A DNA stretch of 64,000 bases from a virus. The stretch is from positions 1 to 64,000 of IMG/VR virus record IMGVR_UViG_3300044632_000794; one strand, written 5' to 3'. The translations under genes were made by a program, and so were the position numbers. The notes below the pieces were generated by a model. It worked only from the letters and a program-made list of their open reading frames with translations, did no database searches and was not told the origin of the DNA. The stretch's first letter is position 1. Each line of letters starts with the position of its first letter. Below, in pieces: positions 44,489-51,996 of this stretch.

Positions 44489-45068
44489 TAGCCCAATTGA
44501 TCTGACTAACCTAGAGATACTTGGTGAAAGAATCTATGTATATAAAAATTTTATATCACAGGATGAGATTGATAAGGTTCTTTTGGAAGTAAAAAATGTA
44601 GAAGATTGGCATGTTGGTGAATACTTTACAAATACAATGGGTACATACAACACAAGAACAGTTGATTACCTTAAGGAAAGAATTCAAAATTTATTAGACG
44701 ACAAACACTATGCTTCAGATTCATCACATGTTGTTAGAATGGTTAAAGGAAATATGTGGGGAGCCCACTCAGACGTACACGACTTTGAAGAAATTGAAAA
44801 GCTAGCTAAAGAGTATAAAGAAGGAGACGACTTTATTGACAAGCAGCTTTCAGTTTTTGGAACGATTGTATACTATCAATTGCCAATCAATGGCGGCGGG
44901 CTTTTTTATAGCAAACAAAACTTAAAATACAAGCCTTCCCCAGGAGACCTTGTTATTCATGGATCAGATGATTACTGTGAGCATGGCGTTGAAGAAGTTT
45001 TAGATGGAGAAAGATACGCTACTTCTGGCTATATATATAAGAATGTAAAGATTAAAAATGGACATTGA
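44481..45068 (+). CDS. 2OG/Fe(II) oxygenase between the terminase genes
   Basis: 195 residues, overlapping the small terminase by 8 bases and the large terminase by 11. Ligands H96-x-D98 (GAHSDVHD), H168 (CEHGVEEV), R178 (GERYATSG). SPGDLVIHGSDD is the strand before the second His. It is more divergent than the tandem trio and has no EGGE block (NGGGLFYSK instead). Co-translation with the packaging genes is unusual. Substrate unknown. Confidence 0.8.
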   Translation: MSNSPIDLTNLEILGERIYVYKNFISQDEIDKVLLEVKNVEDWHVGEYFTNTMGTYNTRTVDYLKERIQNLLDDKHYASDSSHVVRMVKGNMWGAHSDVHDFEEIEKLAKEYKEGDDFIDKQLSVFGTIVYYQLPINGGGLFYSKQNLKYKPSPGDLVIHGSDDYCEHGVEEVLDGERYATSGYIYKNVKIKNGH

Positions 45069-46848
45069 TTTTAATGACATTATTGATATTCTAGATGGCG
45101 AAGAGTTTGATGAAAGACCAGTCGATCTAGAAACATTTGTAACTGATAAAAACTATTTAGGATTGCCAGAACTATCTAAGCACCAGTACACATTGATAGA
45201 AAAATCATCTCAGATATATAAAGAATCAACTCTTATAAAACTTTTTGGTGAAGAAGAAGGATCATTAAGATATAGGCAAACATGCAATGAAGTTGTTGCT
45301 CAGTTAGGAAAAGGAAGCGGTAAAGATTATTGCTCGACAATATCTGTTGCCTACATAGTATATTTGCTTTTATGTTTAAGAGACCCAGCTGCGTACTATG
45401 GTAAGCCACCTGGTGACTCAATTGATATTATTAACATTGCTATTAACGCACAGCAAGCGAACAACGTATTTTTTAAAGGATTTAAAAATAGAGTAACTCA
45501 TTCCCCGTGGTTTGCTGGTAAGTACTTTGAAAAAGCTTCAGAAATAAAGTTTGATAAAAATGTTACAGTGTATTCTGGGCACTCAGAAAGAGAAGCATTT
45601 GAGGGTTACAACGTTCTTGTAGCAGTACTTGATGAAATCTCTGGCTTTGCTCTAGACAGTACAAGCGGGCATGACCAGGCAAAAACTGCTAGTGGAATTT
45701 ATGACATGTACAGGGCATCTGTTGACTCACGTTTTCCAGACTACGGCAAAGTTATATTGCTTTCTTTCCCTAGATTTAAAAACGATTACATCCAGCAAAG
45801 ATACGATGATATTGTATCTGAAAAAGAAGTAATATCAATGTCTCACAAATTTAAGCTTGATCCAGAACTTCCTGATAATACCGTAGGTAATGAATTTGAA
45901 ATATTTTGGGACCAGGATGAAATAATATCTTACAAGTATCCAAAAGTGTATGCAATAAGAAGGCCAACATGGGAAGTTAATCCTACTAGAACAATAGAAG
46001 ACTTTAAAATTGCATTTTATAGAGATGTTACCGATGCCCTAGGAAGATTTGCTTGCATGCCACCAGAAGCAATTGATGCTTTTTTTAAGTCACGTGAAAA
46101 AATTGAAATGGCTTTCAACGACCTATCTTTAGCTGTAGACGGATTCGGAAGATTTGAAGAATGGTTTATTCCAGAAGAAGATAAAGACTACTACATCCAT
46201 GTGGACTTGGCTCAAAAGCATGACCACTGCGCCGTGTCAATGGCTCATATTGAAAAGTTTGTTAGCGTAAAAGTAACTGATACATATTCTCAGCCAGCAC
46301 CAATTGTTAAAGTGGATGCCGTAATGTATTGGACTCCTACATCAGACAAGTCTGTAGACTTCGGAGAGGTAAGAGATTATATATTGTCATTAAGATCTAG
46401 AGGATTTAATATTAGAATATGTACTTTTGACCGATGGAACTCTCACGACATGATGCAGCAGCTAAAACAATATGGAATCAATACCGAAACTTTATCTGTA
46501 GCTAAAAAACATTATGACGATATGGCTATGGTTGTTTTGGAAGAGAGATTAAATGGTCCTCACATACCACTTCTTATTGATGAATTGCTGGAGCTAAGAA
46601 TTATGAGAGACAAAGTGGATCACCCCAGAAAAGGCTCTAAGGACTTAGCTGACGCAGTATGTGGATCTATTTACAATGCAATTAGTTTAACTAGAGCAGC
46701 TTTTGGTGACATAGAGGTACACGATTACTCATCTGTTAAAAAACAATATAGAGAGTCTTTGGTTGTAGATAGTCCTAATTTAATTAGAGCCCCATCTACA
46801 ATGCCAAGAGATCTTTCTGATGCACTGAGTGGAATGGAAATAGTATGA
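45058..46848 (+). CDS. Terminase large subunit
   Basis: 596 residues. ATPase with Walker A QLGKGSGKD at 82-90, Walker B VAVLDE (D192, E193), and a C-terminal RNase-H-like nuclease: YYIHVDLAQKHDHCAV (D383), CTFDRWNSHD (~458) and KDLADAVCGSIYNA (~540). Cuts and pumps DNA into the procapsid. Here it is ~18 kb upstream of the right edge and far from the capsid gene, so the structural block is split relative to the usual terminase-portal-capsid order. Confidence 0.93.
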   Translation: MDIDFNDIIDILDGEEFDERPVDLETFVTDKNYLGLPELSKHQYTLIEKSSQIYKESTLIKLFGEEEGSLRYRQTCNEVVAQLGKGSGKDYCSTISVAYIVYLLLCLRDPAAYYGKPPGDSIDIINIAINAQQANNVFFKGFKNRVTHSPWFAGKYFEKASEIKFDKNVTVYSGHSEREAFEGYNVLVAVLDEISGFALDSTSGHDQAKTASGIYDMYRASVDSRFPDYGKVILLSFPRFKNDYIQQRYDDIVSEKEVISMSHKFKLDPELPDNTVGNEFEIFWDQDEIISYKYPKVYAIRRPTWEVNPTRTIEDFKIAFYRDVTDALGRFACMPPEAIDAFFKSREKIEMAFNDLSLAVDGFGRFEEWFIPEEDKDYYIHVDLAQKHDHCAVSMAHIEKFVSVKVTDTYSQPAPIVKVDAVMYWTPTSDKSVDFGEVRDYILSLRSRGFNIRICTFDRWNSHDMMQQLKQYGINTETLSVAKKHYDDMAMVVLEERLNGPHIPLLIDELLELRIMRDKVDHPRKGSKDLADAVCGSIYNAISLTRAAFGDIEVHDYSSVKKQYRESLVVDSPNLIRAPSTMPRDLSDALSGMEIV

Positions 46849-47093
46849 GTATATATCAAGAAAAAGCAAAAGCATGTGTCTGCTGCAGCAAGCATGTACC
46901 TTTGCCAACTAGATTAAAAGAATACAATGGAGTATTGCTTTGCCCAACAACTTTTGACAACATACATGAGTATAAAAGAGTTTGGACGGAAATGGGCAAA
47001 AGGCCTCCAGGAAGTATAAGAAAACATTTTTCTGAGTATGTTCAAAAGGTTGTAGAGCAATCCCTTGACAAAAATGATGATAAAATAATATAA
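46845..47093 (+). CDS. Small zinc-finger protein after terminase
   Basis: 82 residues, ATGA overlap with terminase. KACVCCSKHVPLPTRLKEYN then LLCPTTFDN: a C-x2-C ... C site. HNH or terminase-associated zinc proteins occur here in some phages, but no HNH residues are seen. A perfect consensus promoter for the following tRNA lies inside its 3' end and shares the stop codon. Confidence 0.6.
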   Translation: MSIYQEKAKACVCCSKHVPLPTRLKEYNGVLLCPTTFDNIHEYKRVWTEMGKRPPGSIRKHFSEYVQKVVEQSLDKNDDKII

Positions 47094-47094
47094 T
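47065..47094 (+). promoter_or_regulatory. Full-consensus promoter for tRNA-Met
   Basis: TTGACA (47065-47070), 18-base spacer, TATAAT (47089-47094). Both boxes are exact consensus. The TAA stop of the upstream gene (47091-47093) is part of the -10. The tRNA begins 9 bases after the -10. Confidence 0.85.
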
Positions 47095-47102
47095 TAGGCT
47101 AA

Positions 47103-47176
47103 GCAACAATAGCTTAGTCGGTTAAAGCCCCGAACTCATAATTCGGTAATCGTAGGTTCAAGTCCTACTTGTTGCA
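47103..47176 (+). tRNA. tRNA with CAT anticodon (Met, or Ile2)
   Basis: Cloverleaf by eye: acceptor GCAACAA (47103-47109) with TTGTTGC (47169-47175), discriminator A 47176; D stem GCTT/AAGC; anticodon stem CCGAA/TTCGG with loop CTCATAA, anticodon CAT at 47137-47139; T stem GTAGG/CCTAC. First pair G-C, so not an initiator of the C-A mismatch type. 3' CCA not encoded. Could be elongator Met or lysidine-modified Ile. Confidence 0.93.
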
Positions 47177-47187
47177 CAGGAGGCATA

Positions 47188-47529
47188 ATGTTTGATGAGC
47201 ATGATGACGAAGAGGAAATGATGTTGAAGATTCAACACTATTTAGATATTGGAGCAATAAAGATCGCTGGCTTTACTGATGACGGAGAAGCAATATTTGA
47301 ACTAAATGAAGAAACTACCTCACTTCTGGCACCAGACTTATGGAAAGCCCATGAAGAGTATGTTGACTCAGAGCTTATTGATCTTATGAATAATGGTCTT
47401 ATGGAGGTAGAATATGATGAAGAGCTTAATGCTACTTTTAATTTTACTAAAGAAGGATTTGAAATTGCAGAATCTAAAGGGATTATACCCATGCAAGACC
47501 TAGAAAGGTTTTATACAGATGAAGATTAA
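47188..47529 (+). CDS. Acidic protein, unknown (conserved phage type)
   Basis: 113 residues with CAGGAGG (47177-47183) 4 bases before ATG. Acidic; KIQHYLDIGAIKIAGFTDDG, AIFELNEETTSLLAPDLWKA, FNFTKEGFEIAESKGIIP suggest a winged-helix-like alpha/beta fold. Probably co-transcribed with the tRNA. Function unknown. Confidence 0.6.
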   Translation: MFDEHDDEEEMMLKIQHYLDIGAIKIAGFTDDGEAIFELNEETTSLLAPDLWKAHEEYVDSELIDLMNNGLMEVEYDEELNATFNFTKEGFEIAESKGIIPMQDLERFYTDED

Positions 47530-47617
47530 GATACAATATTATGTATATAAAATTTATTTAAAGTTAAAGAAAAAAATATTAAAGCCTAAAACAGACAGAG
47601 AAAAGTTTATCTACTAA
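47519..47617 (+). CDS. Possible 32-residue basic peptide
   Basis: ATG overlaps the previous gene; the stop TAATG is shared with the carbamoyltransferase ATG. Very basic: KIYLKLKKKILKPKTDREK. No ribosome site of its own, but the stop-start coupling and the otherwise empty 88-base gap favour translation. It may serve mainly to couple translation into the next gene. Confidence 0.4.
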   Translation: MKIKIQYYVYKIYLKLKKKILKPKTDREKFIY

Positions 47618-49053
47618 TGATTATACTTGGAATAAATGAAACATCTCACGATGCATCAGTATCTTTAATTAAAGACGGAGAGATATTGTTTGCTGGCCAT
47701 TCAGAAAGATATAGTAAAAAGAAAAACGATTGGTATAACAACAAAGATATTATCCTGGATGCACTAAATTATGGTACGCCAAATGCAATTGCATACTACG
47801 AAAAGCCCCTGCTTAAAAAATCTAGAATGATTTTGCATGGTGGATCCAGCGACTGGAAGCCAAATTTTCCAATAGACGTTCCAGTGCATTACTTTAAACA
47901 CCACTACTCACATGCATCTGCTGGATATTACACAAGCCTATTTAATGATGCCGCAATTGTTGTTTTAGATGCAATTGGAGAGTATAACACTTCAACAATA
48001 TGGGTTGGAGAAGGAAATAAAATTAAATTGAAATATAAGCAAAACTACCCAGTTAGCTTTGGATTATTTTATTCCGCATTTACAAAACTAATTGGCCTTA
48101 TGCCAAATCAAGAAGAATACATAATGATGGGAATGGCTGCCTATGGCGATTGGAAAAGATATTACAAAGAGGTAGATGAGTATTTTCCTTCATACGATAA
48201 ACAAAAGTATAACTTTCATAAAGGAATTAATGACTGGGGAATTATAATTACAGAGCAAGATAGATTTGATATTGCAGCAGCAGTTCAAATGGTATACGAG
48301 CAAAGACTAAATCAGTTTATGCGTATGGCAAAGTCTATAACTGGTAAAAACAATCTAGTTTTTATGGGTGGTTGCGCTCTCAACTCTTCTGCAAATACGA
48401 TTCTGTGGAAGATATTTGACATGATTTGGATTATGCCAAACCCAGGAGATGCTGGCAGCTCTTTGGGTGCTGCGGCAGCTTTATATGGAAAGCATATTGA
48501 TTGGAAGACTCCCTACCTTGGCTACGATCTTGGGGGAGAGTATCCTGTTCAGCAAATTCTGGACGGTATATTAAAAGATGGCATAGTAGCAGTAGCAGCA
48601 GGCAGAGCAGAATACGGACCAAGAGCCCTAGGGAATAGAAGTATTCTTGCAGATCCAAGAGATCCAAACATTAAAGACAAGGTAAATATAATTAAACAGA
48701 GAGAGATGTTCAGGCCCTTTGCACCTGTGGTAATGTCAGAGCATGCATCTAAATGGTTTGATATGGACTTTGAAAGCCCTTATATGCAATACACAGTTAA
48801 ATGTTTACAGCCAGAAAAAATACCGTCCGTTGTTCATGCTGATGGAACATCTAGAGTTCAAACTGTTACAAAAGAACAGAATCCTGGACTGTATAGAGCT
48901 TTAAATAAATTTTATTTACAAACTGGAGTTCCAATACTTTTAAACACAAGTTTAAATATAAAGGGTCAGCCTTTATTAAATGACGAAAATGACATAGTTA
49001 ATTGGGAAAATGAATATAATTTTAAAATTCTTAGGGGAGTAACTGGTGAATAA
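47617..49053 (+). CDS. O-carbamoyltransferase (NodU/TobZ/CmcH family)
   Basis: 478 residues. YrdC-unrelated two-part family architecture: N-terminal Kae1-like part with NETSHDASVSLIKDG (H11-D12), HHYSHASAGYY (H95, H96, H99), VVLDAIGEYNTSTIW; MGGCALNSSAN and NPGDAGSSLGAA; C-terminal part GRAEYGPRALGNRSILADPR and FRPFAPVVMSE. The family transfers carbamoyl from carbamoyl phosphate via a carbamoyl-AMP to hydroxyl groups. Known relatives act on sugars or antibiotics, and phage-type members have been shown to carbamoylate 5-hydroxymethylcytosine in DNA. Slightly shorter than bacterial forms (~550-600). Acceptor unknown here. Confidence 0.9.
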   Translation: MIILGINETSHDASVSLIKDGEILFAGHSERYSKKKNDWYNNKDIILDALNYGTPNAIAYYEKPLLKKSRMILHGGSSDWKPNFPIDVPVHYFKHHYSHASAGYYTSLFNDAAIVVLDAIGEYNTSTIWVGEGNKIKLKYKQNYPVSFGLFYSAFTKLIGLMPNQEEYIMMGMAAYGDWKRYYKEVDEYFPSYDKQKYNFHKGINDWGIIITEQDRFDIAAAVQMVYEQRLNQFMRMAKSITGKNNLVFMGGCALNSSANTILWKIFDMIWIMPNPGDAGSSLGAAAALYGKHIDWKTPYLGYDLGGEYPVQQILDGILKDGIVAVAAGRAEYGPRALGNRSILADPRDPNIKDKVNIIKQREMFRPFAPVVMSEHASKWFDMDFESPYMQYTVKCLQPEKIPSVVHADGTSRVQTVTKEQNPGLYRALNKFYLQTGVPILLNTSLNIKGQPLLNDENDIVNWENEYNFKILRGVTGE

Positions 49054-50098
49054 AAATGTTATCCAAGTTAGTTATGATTCAGATCCTATAATTTTTACAA
49101 TAATATCAGCTTTTAGAAGTTTGTTGCGTAGAAGCGTACTCTTTGATATAAATGCAAAAGAGAATCAGCGGTATATGTACTGTCCAGATTACAATTTATC
49201 TATCGATGATGATAATGAAATGATCAACCAGATGAATCTAGTTAAAAAAAATTTTGATGTACACAAAGATTATAGAAAAAGGCATAAGTATATTCTTGAA
49301 GGAAAAGAAAAAGAAATAGAATACAGATACAATCAAATTGGTTATCGAGGAAAAAAAGTTTTGGGGACAGAAAAATTTATAGCAATTGGATGCTCTCAAA
49401 CATTTGGAAGTTCCTTAGAAGAAGAGTTTACTTGGCCTACTCAACTCGAAAAACTCTTAGGATCAAGTGTTGTAAATTTAGGAACTCCTGGCGACAGCGC
49501 AAGAGGATCAATATTAAAAGCAATGGCTTATATAAAGCAATTTGGAAAACCAGATGCCATATTTGCTTGTTTTCCAATATCTAGATCTGAAAAATTTTCA
49601 GTCCCAGGGAAAACAGTAAATAAAAGAAGCAACCTGTCAGGTCCATTCAATTCCATGCATTTAAAAGATAGCTTTAAGTTAATTGCTAAAGCTCCATATG
49701 ATTACGAAGACGTAACTCCATTAGAGGATTATATCCTAGATACATTTTCTTTTATTAATATTTTTGATGCATACTGCAAAGAGGCTGGAATTAAATTAAT
49801 ATGGACTGGTTGGGAGGCACAGTTTGCATCAAATAGAGTAGAGGATGTGCTAAATGAACACACATCTGGATTCTTTTTTGATACCAGCATGAATGATTTT
49901 AATTTTGTTAAAGAGAACCCCGAATGCCATACAGAGTATTTAGAACACCCACTCTTCGATTATGCGGCAGATGTGGTTGTTAATCCTGATGGTCGTAAAA
50001 GTGGGCATAAGGGAATACACTGGAATATTCATATGGCTGAAAGATGCTATCTAGAGTATTTAAAATATAAACCTATTGATTATTCCGCAGATAAATAG
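49046..50098 (+). CDS. SGNH/GDSL-type hydrolase
   Basis: 350 residues, overlapping the carbamoyltransferase by 8 bases. Ser block IAIGCSQTFGSSL (S117), block VVNLGTPGDSARG (G and N/D oxyanion residues), and a late HWNIHMAERCY with the catalytic His candidate. An N-terminal ~90-residue extension precedes it. SGNH enzymes hydrolyse or transfer acyl groups on sugars and lipids. Coupled to carbamoyltransferase, so both may act on one hydroxylated substrate (inference). A distant paralog lies at 54042-54944. Confidence 0.75.
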   Translation: MNKNVIQVSYDSDPIIFTIISAFRSLLRRSVLFDINAKENQRYMYCPDYNLSIDDDNEMINQMNLVKKNFDVHKDYRKRHKYILEGKEKEIEYRYNQIGYRGKKVLGTEKFIAIGCSQTFGSSLEEEFTWPTQLEKLLGSSVVNLGTPGDSARGSILKAMAYIKQFGKPDAIFACFPISRSEKFSVPGKTVNKRSNLSGPFNSMHLKDSFKLIAKAPYDYEDVTPLEDYILDTFSFINIFDAYCKEAGIKLIWTGWEAQFASNRVEDVLNEHTSGFFFDTSMNDFNFVKENPECHTEYLEHPLFDYAADVVVNPDGRKSGHKGIHWNIHMAERCYLEYLKYKPIDYSADK

Positions 50099-50104
50099 TA
50101 TACT
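50076..50104 (+). promoter_or_regulatory. Promoter for tRNA-Arg
   Basis: TTGATT (50076-50081), 17-base spacer, TATACT (50099-50104). The tRNA starts 9 bases downstream. As with the Met tRNA, the promoter lies in the 3' end of the upstream gene and overlaps its stop codon. Confidence 0.65.
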
Positions 50105-50112
50105 GATGTTAT

Positions 50113-50184
50113 ACCTCTGTAGCTCAGAGGAAGAGCAACAGACTTCTAATCTGTTGGCCGCTGGTTCGAATCCAGCCAGGGGTG
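50113..50184 (+). tRNA. tRNA-Arg (TCT)
   Basis: Acceptor ACCTCTG (50113-50119) with CAGGGGT (50177-50183), one T-G pair; D stem GCTC/GAGC; anticodon stem ACAGA/TCTGT, anticodon TCT at 50145-50147; T arm GCTGG-TTCGAAT-CCAGC. Discriminator G. No encoded CCA. Reads AGA, a frequent Arg codon in this AT-rich phage (Arg is mostly AGA in the genes here). Confidence 0.93.
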
Positions 50185-50221
50185 CGATACGTAGTATCAC
50201 CACTTATATATAAGGAGAAAA

Positions 50222-50758
50222 ATGAAAACCGTAGGAGATAAGCTTGGTAACTTTGCTGTTACTGGAGTTAAGCCAGGGGCTTTGTCGTATGATGAATCCT
50301 CTTTCGAAATAATTACGCAGGAATCTTTTCCAGGAAAATGGAAAGTTATTGCTTTCTATCCCAAGGACTTTACGTTTGTATGCCCAACCGAAATTGTTGC
50401 ATACGATGCTTTAGTAAATGATTTTAATGATAGAGATACAGTTCTAATGACTGGTTCTGTTGATAATGAATTTTGCAAAATTGCATGGAGAAATGCACAT
50501 GATGATCTCAAGAAGACAAACTCATGGTCATTTGCAGATACAGCGCACCAACTAGCTAGCGACCTTGGAGTACATCACTCTTCTGGAGTTACATACCGTG
50601 CTACATTTATTGTTGACCCAGAAAATATTATTCAGCATGTAACTGTAAACAATCTAGATGTAGGAAGAAACCCAGACGAAACACTTCGCATACTAGATGC
50701 ACTGCAAACAGGAGAGCTTTGTGCATGCAATAGGTCATTAGGCGGAGAAACTCTTTAA
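50222..50758 (+). CDS. ahpC: AhpC-type peroxiredoxin (alkyl hydroperoxide reductase)
   Basis: 178 residues. Peroxidatic C54 in FTFVCPTEI; C167 and C169 in GELCACNRSLGG. This three-Cys C-terminal pattern is that of mycobacterial AhpC (two resolving Cys near the end), which is reduced by AhpD rather than AhpF; ahpD follows directly (TAATG). Reduces peroxides and peroxynitrite. AAGGAG (50213-50218) site before ATG. A host-derived stress gene carried by the phage. Confidence 0.93.
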   Translation: MKTVGDKLGNFAVTGVKPGALSYDESSFEIITQESFPGKWKVIAFYPKDFTFVCPTEIVAYDALVNDFNDRDTVLMTGSVDNEFCKIAWRNAHDDLKKTNSWSFADTAHQLASDLGVHHSSGVTYRATFIVDPENIIQHVTVNNLDVGRNPDETLRILDALQTGELCACNRSLGGETL

Positions 50759-51270
50759 TGACATGGGTAGACCAACTTAAAGAATCTCTTCCAGAGTATG
50801 CTAAAGATATAAAATTAAACCTGGATGCTGTTATTAATAGGTCTACTATTGATCCAGAGCATGCTACATACCTTTCAATTTCAGCAGCATTTGCAACTGG
50901 AAACGCCAAGCTGCTTGCATTTATAGTTGCAAGCGCAACGGATGAAGTCGAAAAGAATGCAGCCCTTACAGCAGGCGCTATAATGGCACAAAATAATACC
51001 TGGTATCCTTTTATTGAAATGGCTGACGATGCTAATCTTAAAGGATTACCAGCACAACTTAGAATGAATGCTATATCATCTCACGGCGGTACAACAAAGG
51101 GCAAGTTTGAAGCATACTCATTAGCATCATCAATAGTTGGCAAGTGTCATTTTTGTGTTAAAGCACACTATGATACATTGAAAGAAGAAGGATATAGTGT
51201 TGAGCAATTACGTGATATCGGAAGAATTGCAGCAACAATTAATGCGCTGTCTAAGATCTTGTCAGCTTAA
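50758..51270 (+). CDS. ahpD: AhpD alkylhydroperoxidase
   Basis: 170 residues, all-alpha AhpD fold. Catalytic residues line up with M. tuberculosis AhpD numbering: E118, C130, C133 and H137 (motif GKCHFCVKAHYDTL). The M. tuberculosis enzyme also uses His132; here residue 132 is Phe and a His is at 131, a possible change in proton relay. It passes electrons from lipoamide to AhpC. Coupled to ahpC by TAATG. Confidence 0.92.
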   Translation: MTWVDQLKESLPEYAKDIKLNLDAVINRSTIDPEHATYLSISAAFATGNAKLLAFIVASATDEVEKNAALTAGAIMAQNNTWYPFIEMADDANLKGLPAQLRMNAISSHGGTTKGKFEAYSLASSIVGKCHFCVKAHYDTLKEEGYSVEQLRDIGRIAATINALSKILSA

Positions 51271-51307
51271 ATTGATTTCCTTGGTATGAATTAAAACTGC
51301 CAGCATT

Positions 51308-51380
51308 GTTCCTATAGCTCAGCTGGTAGAGCAGCAGACTTTTAATCTGCGGGTCGATGGTTCGATACCATCTGGGGACA
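51308..51380 (+). tRNA. tRNA-Lys (TTT)
   Basis: Acceptor GTTCCTA (51308-51314) with TGGGGAC (51373-51379); D stem GCTC/GAGC; anticodon stem GCAGA/TCTGC, loop CTTTTAA, anticodon TTT at 51341-51343; T arm GATGG-TTCGATA-CCATC. Discriminator A. CCA not encoded. Reads AAA, a preferred Lys codon here. Confidence 0.94.
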
Positions 51381-51384
51381 CGCT

Positions 51385-51457
51385 TGGGGATTAGCTCAGC
51401 TGGCAGAGCGGGAAACTGTTAATTTCTAGGTCATAGGTTCGATCCCTATATCCCCAG
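51385..51457 (+). tRNA. tRNA-Asn (GTT)
   Basis: Acceptor TGGGGAT (51385-51391) with ATCCCCA (51450-51456); D stem GCTC/GAGC; anticodon stem GGAAA/TTTCT (one G-T), anticodon GTT at 51418-51420; T arm ATAGG-TTCGATC-CCTAT. Discriminator G 51457, as usual for Asn. Lies 4 bases after tRNA-Lys, so both are processed from one transcript. Confidence 0.94.
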
Positions 51458-51462
51458 CAATA

Positions 51463-51471
51463 TGATATAAT
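51463..51471 (+). promoter_or_regulatory. Extended -10 promoter TGATATAAT before hsp20
   Basis: TGATATAAT directly after tRNA-Asn. Expected start ~51478 gives a ~50-base leader holding GAAAGGGG (51516-51523) before the ATG at 51529. The leader also contains CGCCAAACGGGGCC, which might fold weakly. Confidence 0.6.
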
Positions 51472-51528
51472 TAAAACAGGTCGCCAAACGGGGCCTAAAT
51501 TAAACTATTCGCTTGAAAGGGGAATAAA

Positions 51529-51945
51529 ATGGTAACACAATTTGCTATGGATCTATTTAAGGATCCATTTTTTATTGGCTTCAACAGAGAGTTGGAGCGT
51601 TTCAATAGTCTTAGTAAGGTAAACAATACGGCATTCCCGCCATATGATTTGCTAAAGCTAGACGAAGATAACTATCAGTTAACTCTGGCAGTTGCTGGAT
51701 TCACAAGAGAAGATCTGACTGTGTCAATTGAAGACGGAAGTCTTTGGATCACAGGTGAAATTACAGAGGTAACAGATGCAGAAATTGTCCACAAGGGAAT
51801 CGCTGCACGTAAGTTCACAAGAATCTTTGAACTAAGTGAATACATGGAAGTTTCTAGTGTAGAGCTAAAGGATGGCATGTTGCATATCCGTGTAGTTAGA
51901 AATCTACCAAAAGAAAAACAACCAAAAATTCTAAAAATTAAATAA
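51529..51945 (+). CDS. Small heat-shock protein Hsp20 (IbpA-like)
   Basis: 138 residues. Alpha-crystallin domain from ~38: PPYDLLKLDEDNYQLTLAVA, GFTREDLTVSIEDGSLWITG, then RKFTRIFELSEYMEVSSVEL and DGMLHIRVVRNLPK; C-terminal basic tail KQPKILKIK with the IxI-like motif. The N-terminal FFIGFNRELERFNSL matches the IbpA start. ATP-independent chaperone, known from cyanophages where it is thought to assist virion assembly. Starts after a GAAAGGGG site. Confidence 0.9.
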   Translation: MVTQFAMDLFKDPFFIGFNRELERFNSLSKVNNTAFPPYDLLKLDEDNYQLTLAVAGFTREDLTVSIEDGSLWITGEITEVTDAEIVHKGIAARKFTRIFELSEYMEVSSVELKDGMLHIRVVRNLPKEKQPKILKIK

Positions 51946-51996
51946 CCGTGAGACCTGGGTATGTCCAAAAACTGCCCTTCTAACAGAAAGATTAAA

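Noticed and set aside
51308-51457. tRNA genes as attachment sites of an integrated element
   Set aside because: They are complete, promoter-served phage tRNAs; no integrase, excisionase pair or flanking repeat was seen.
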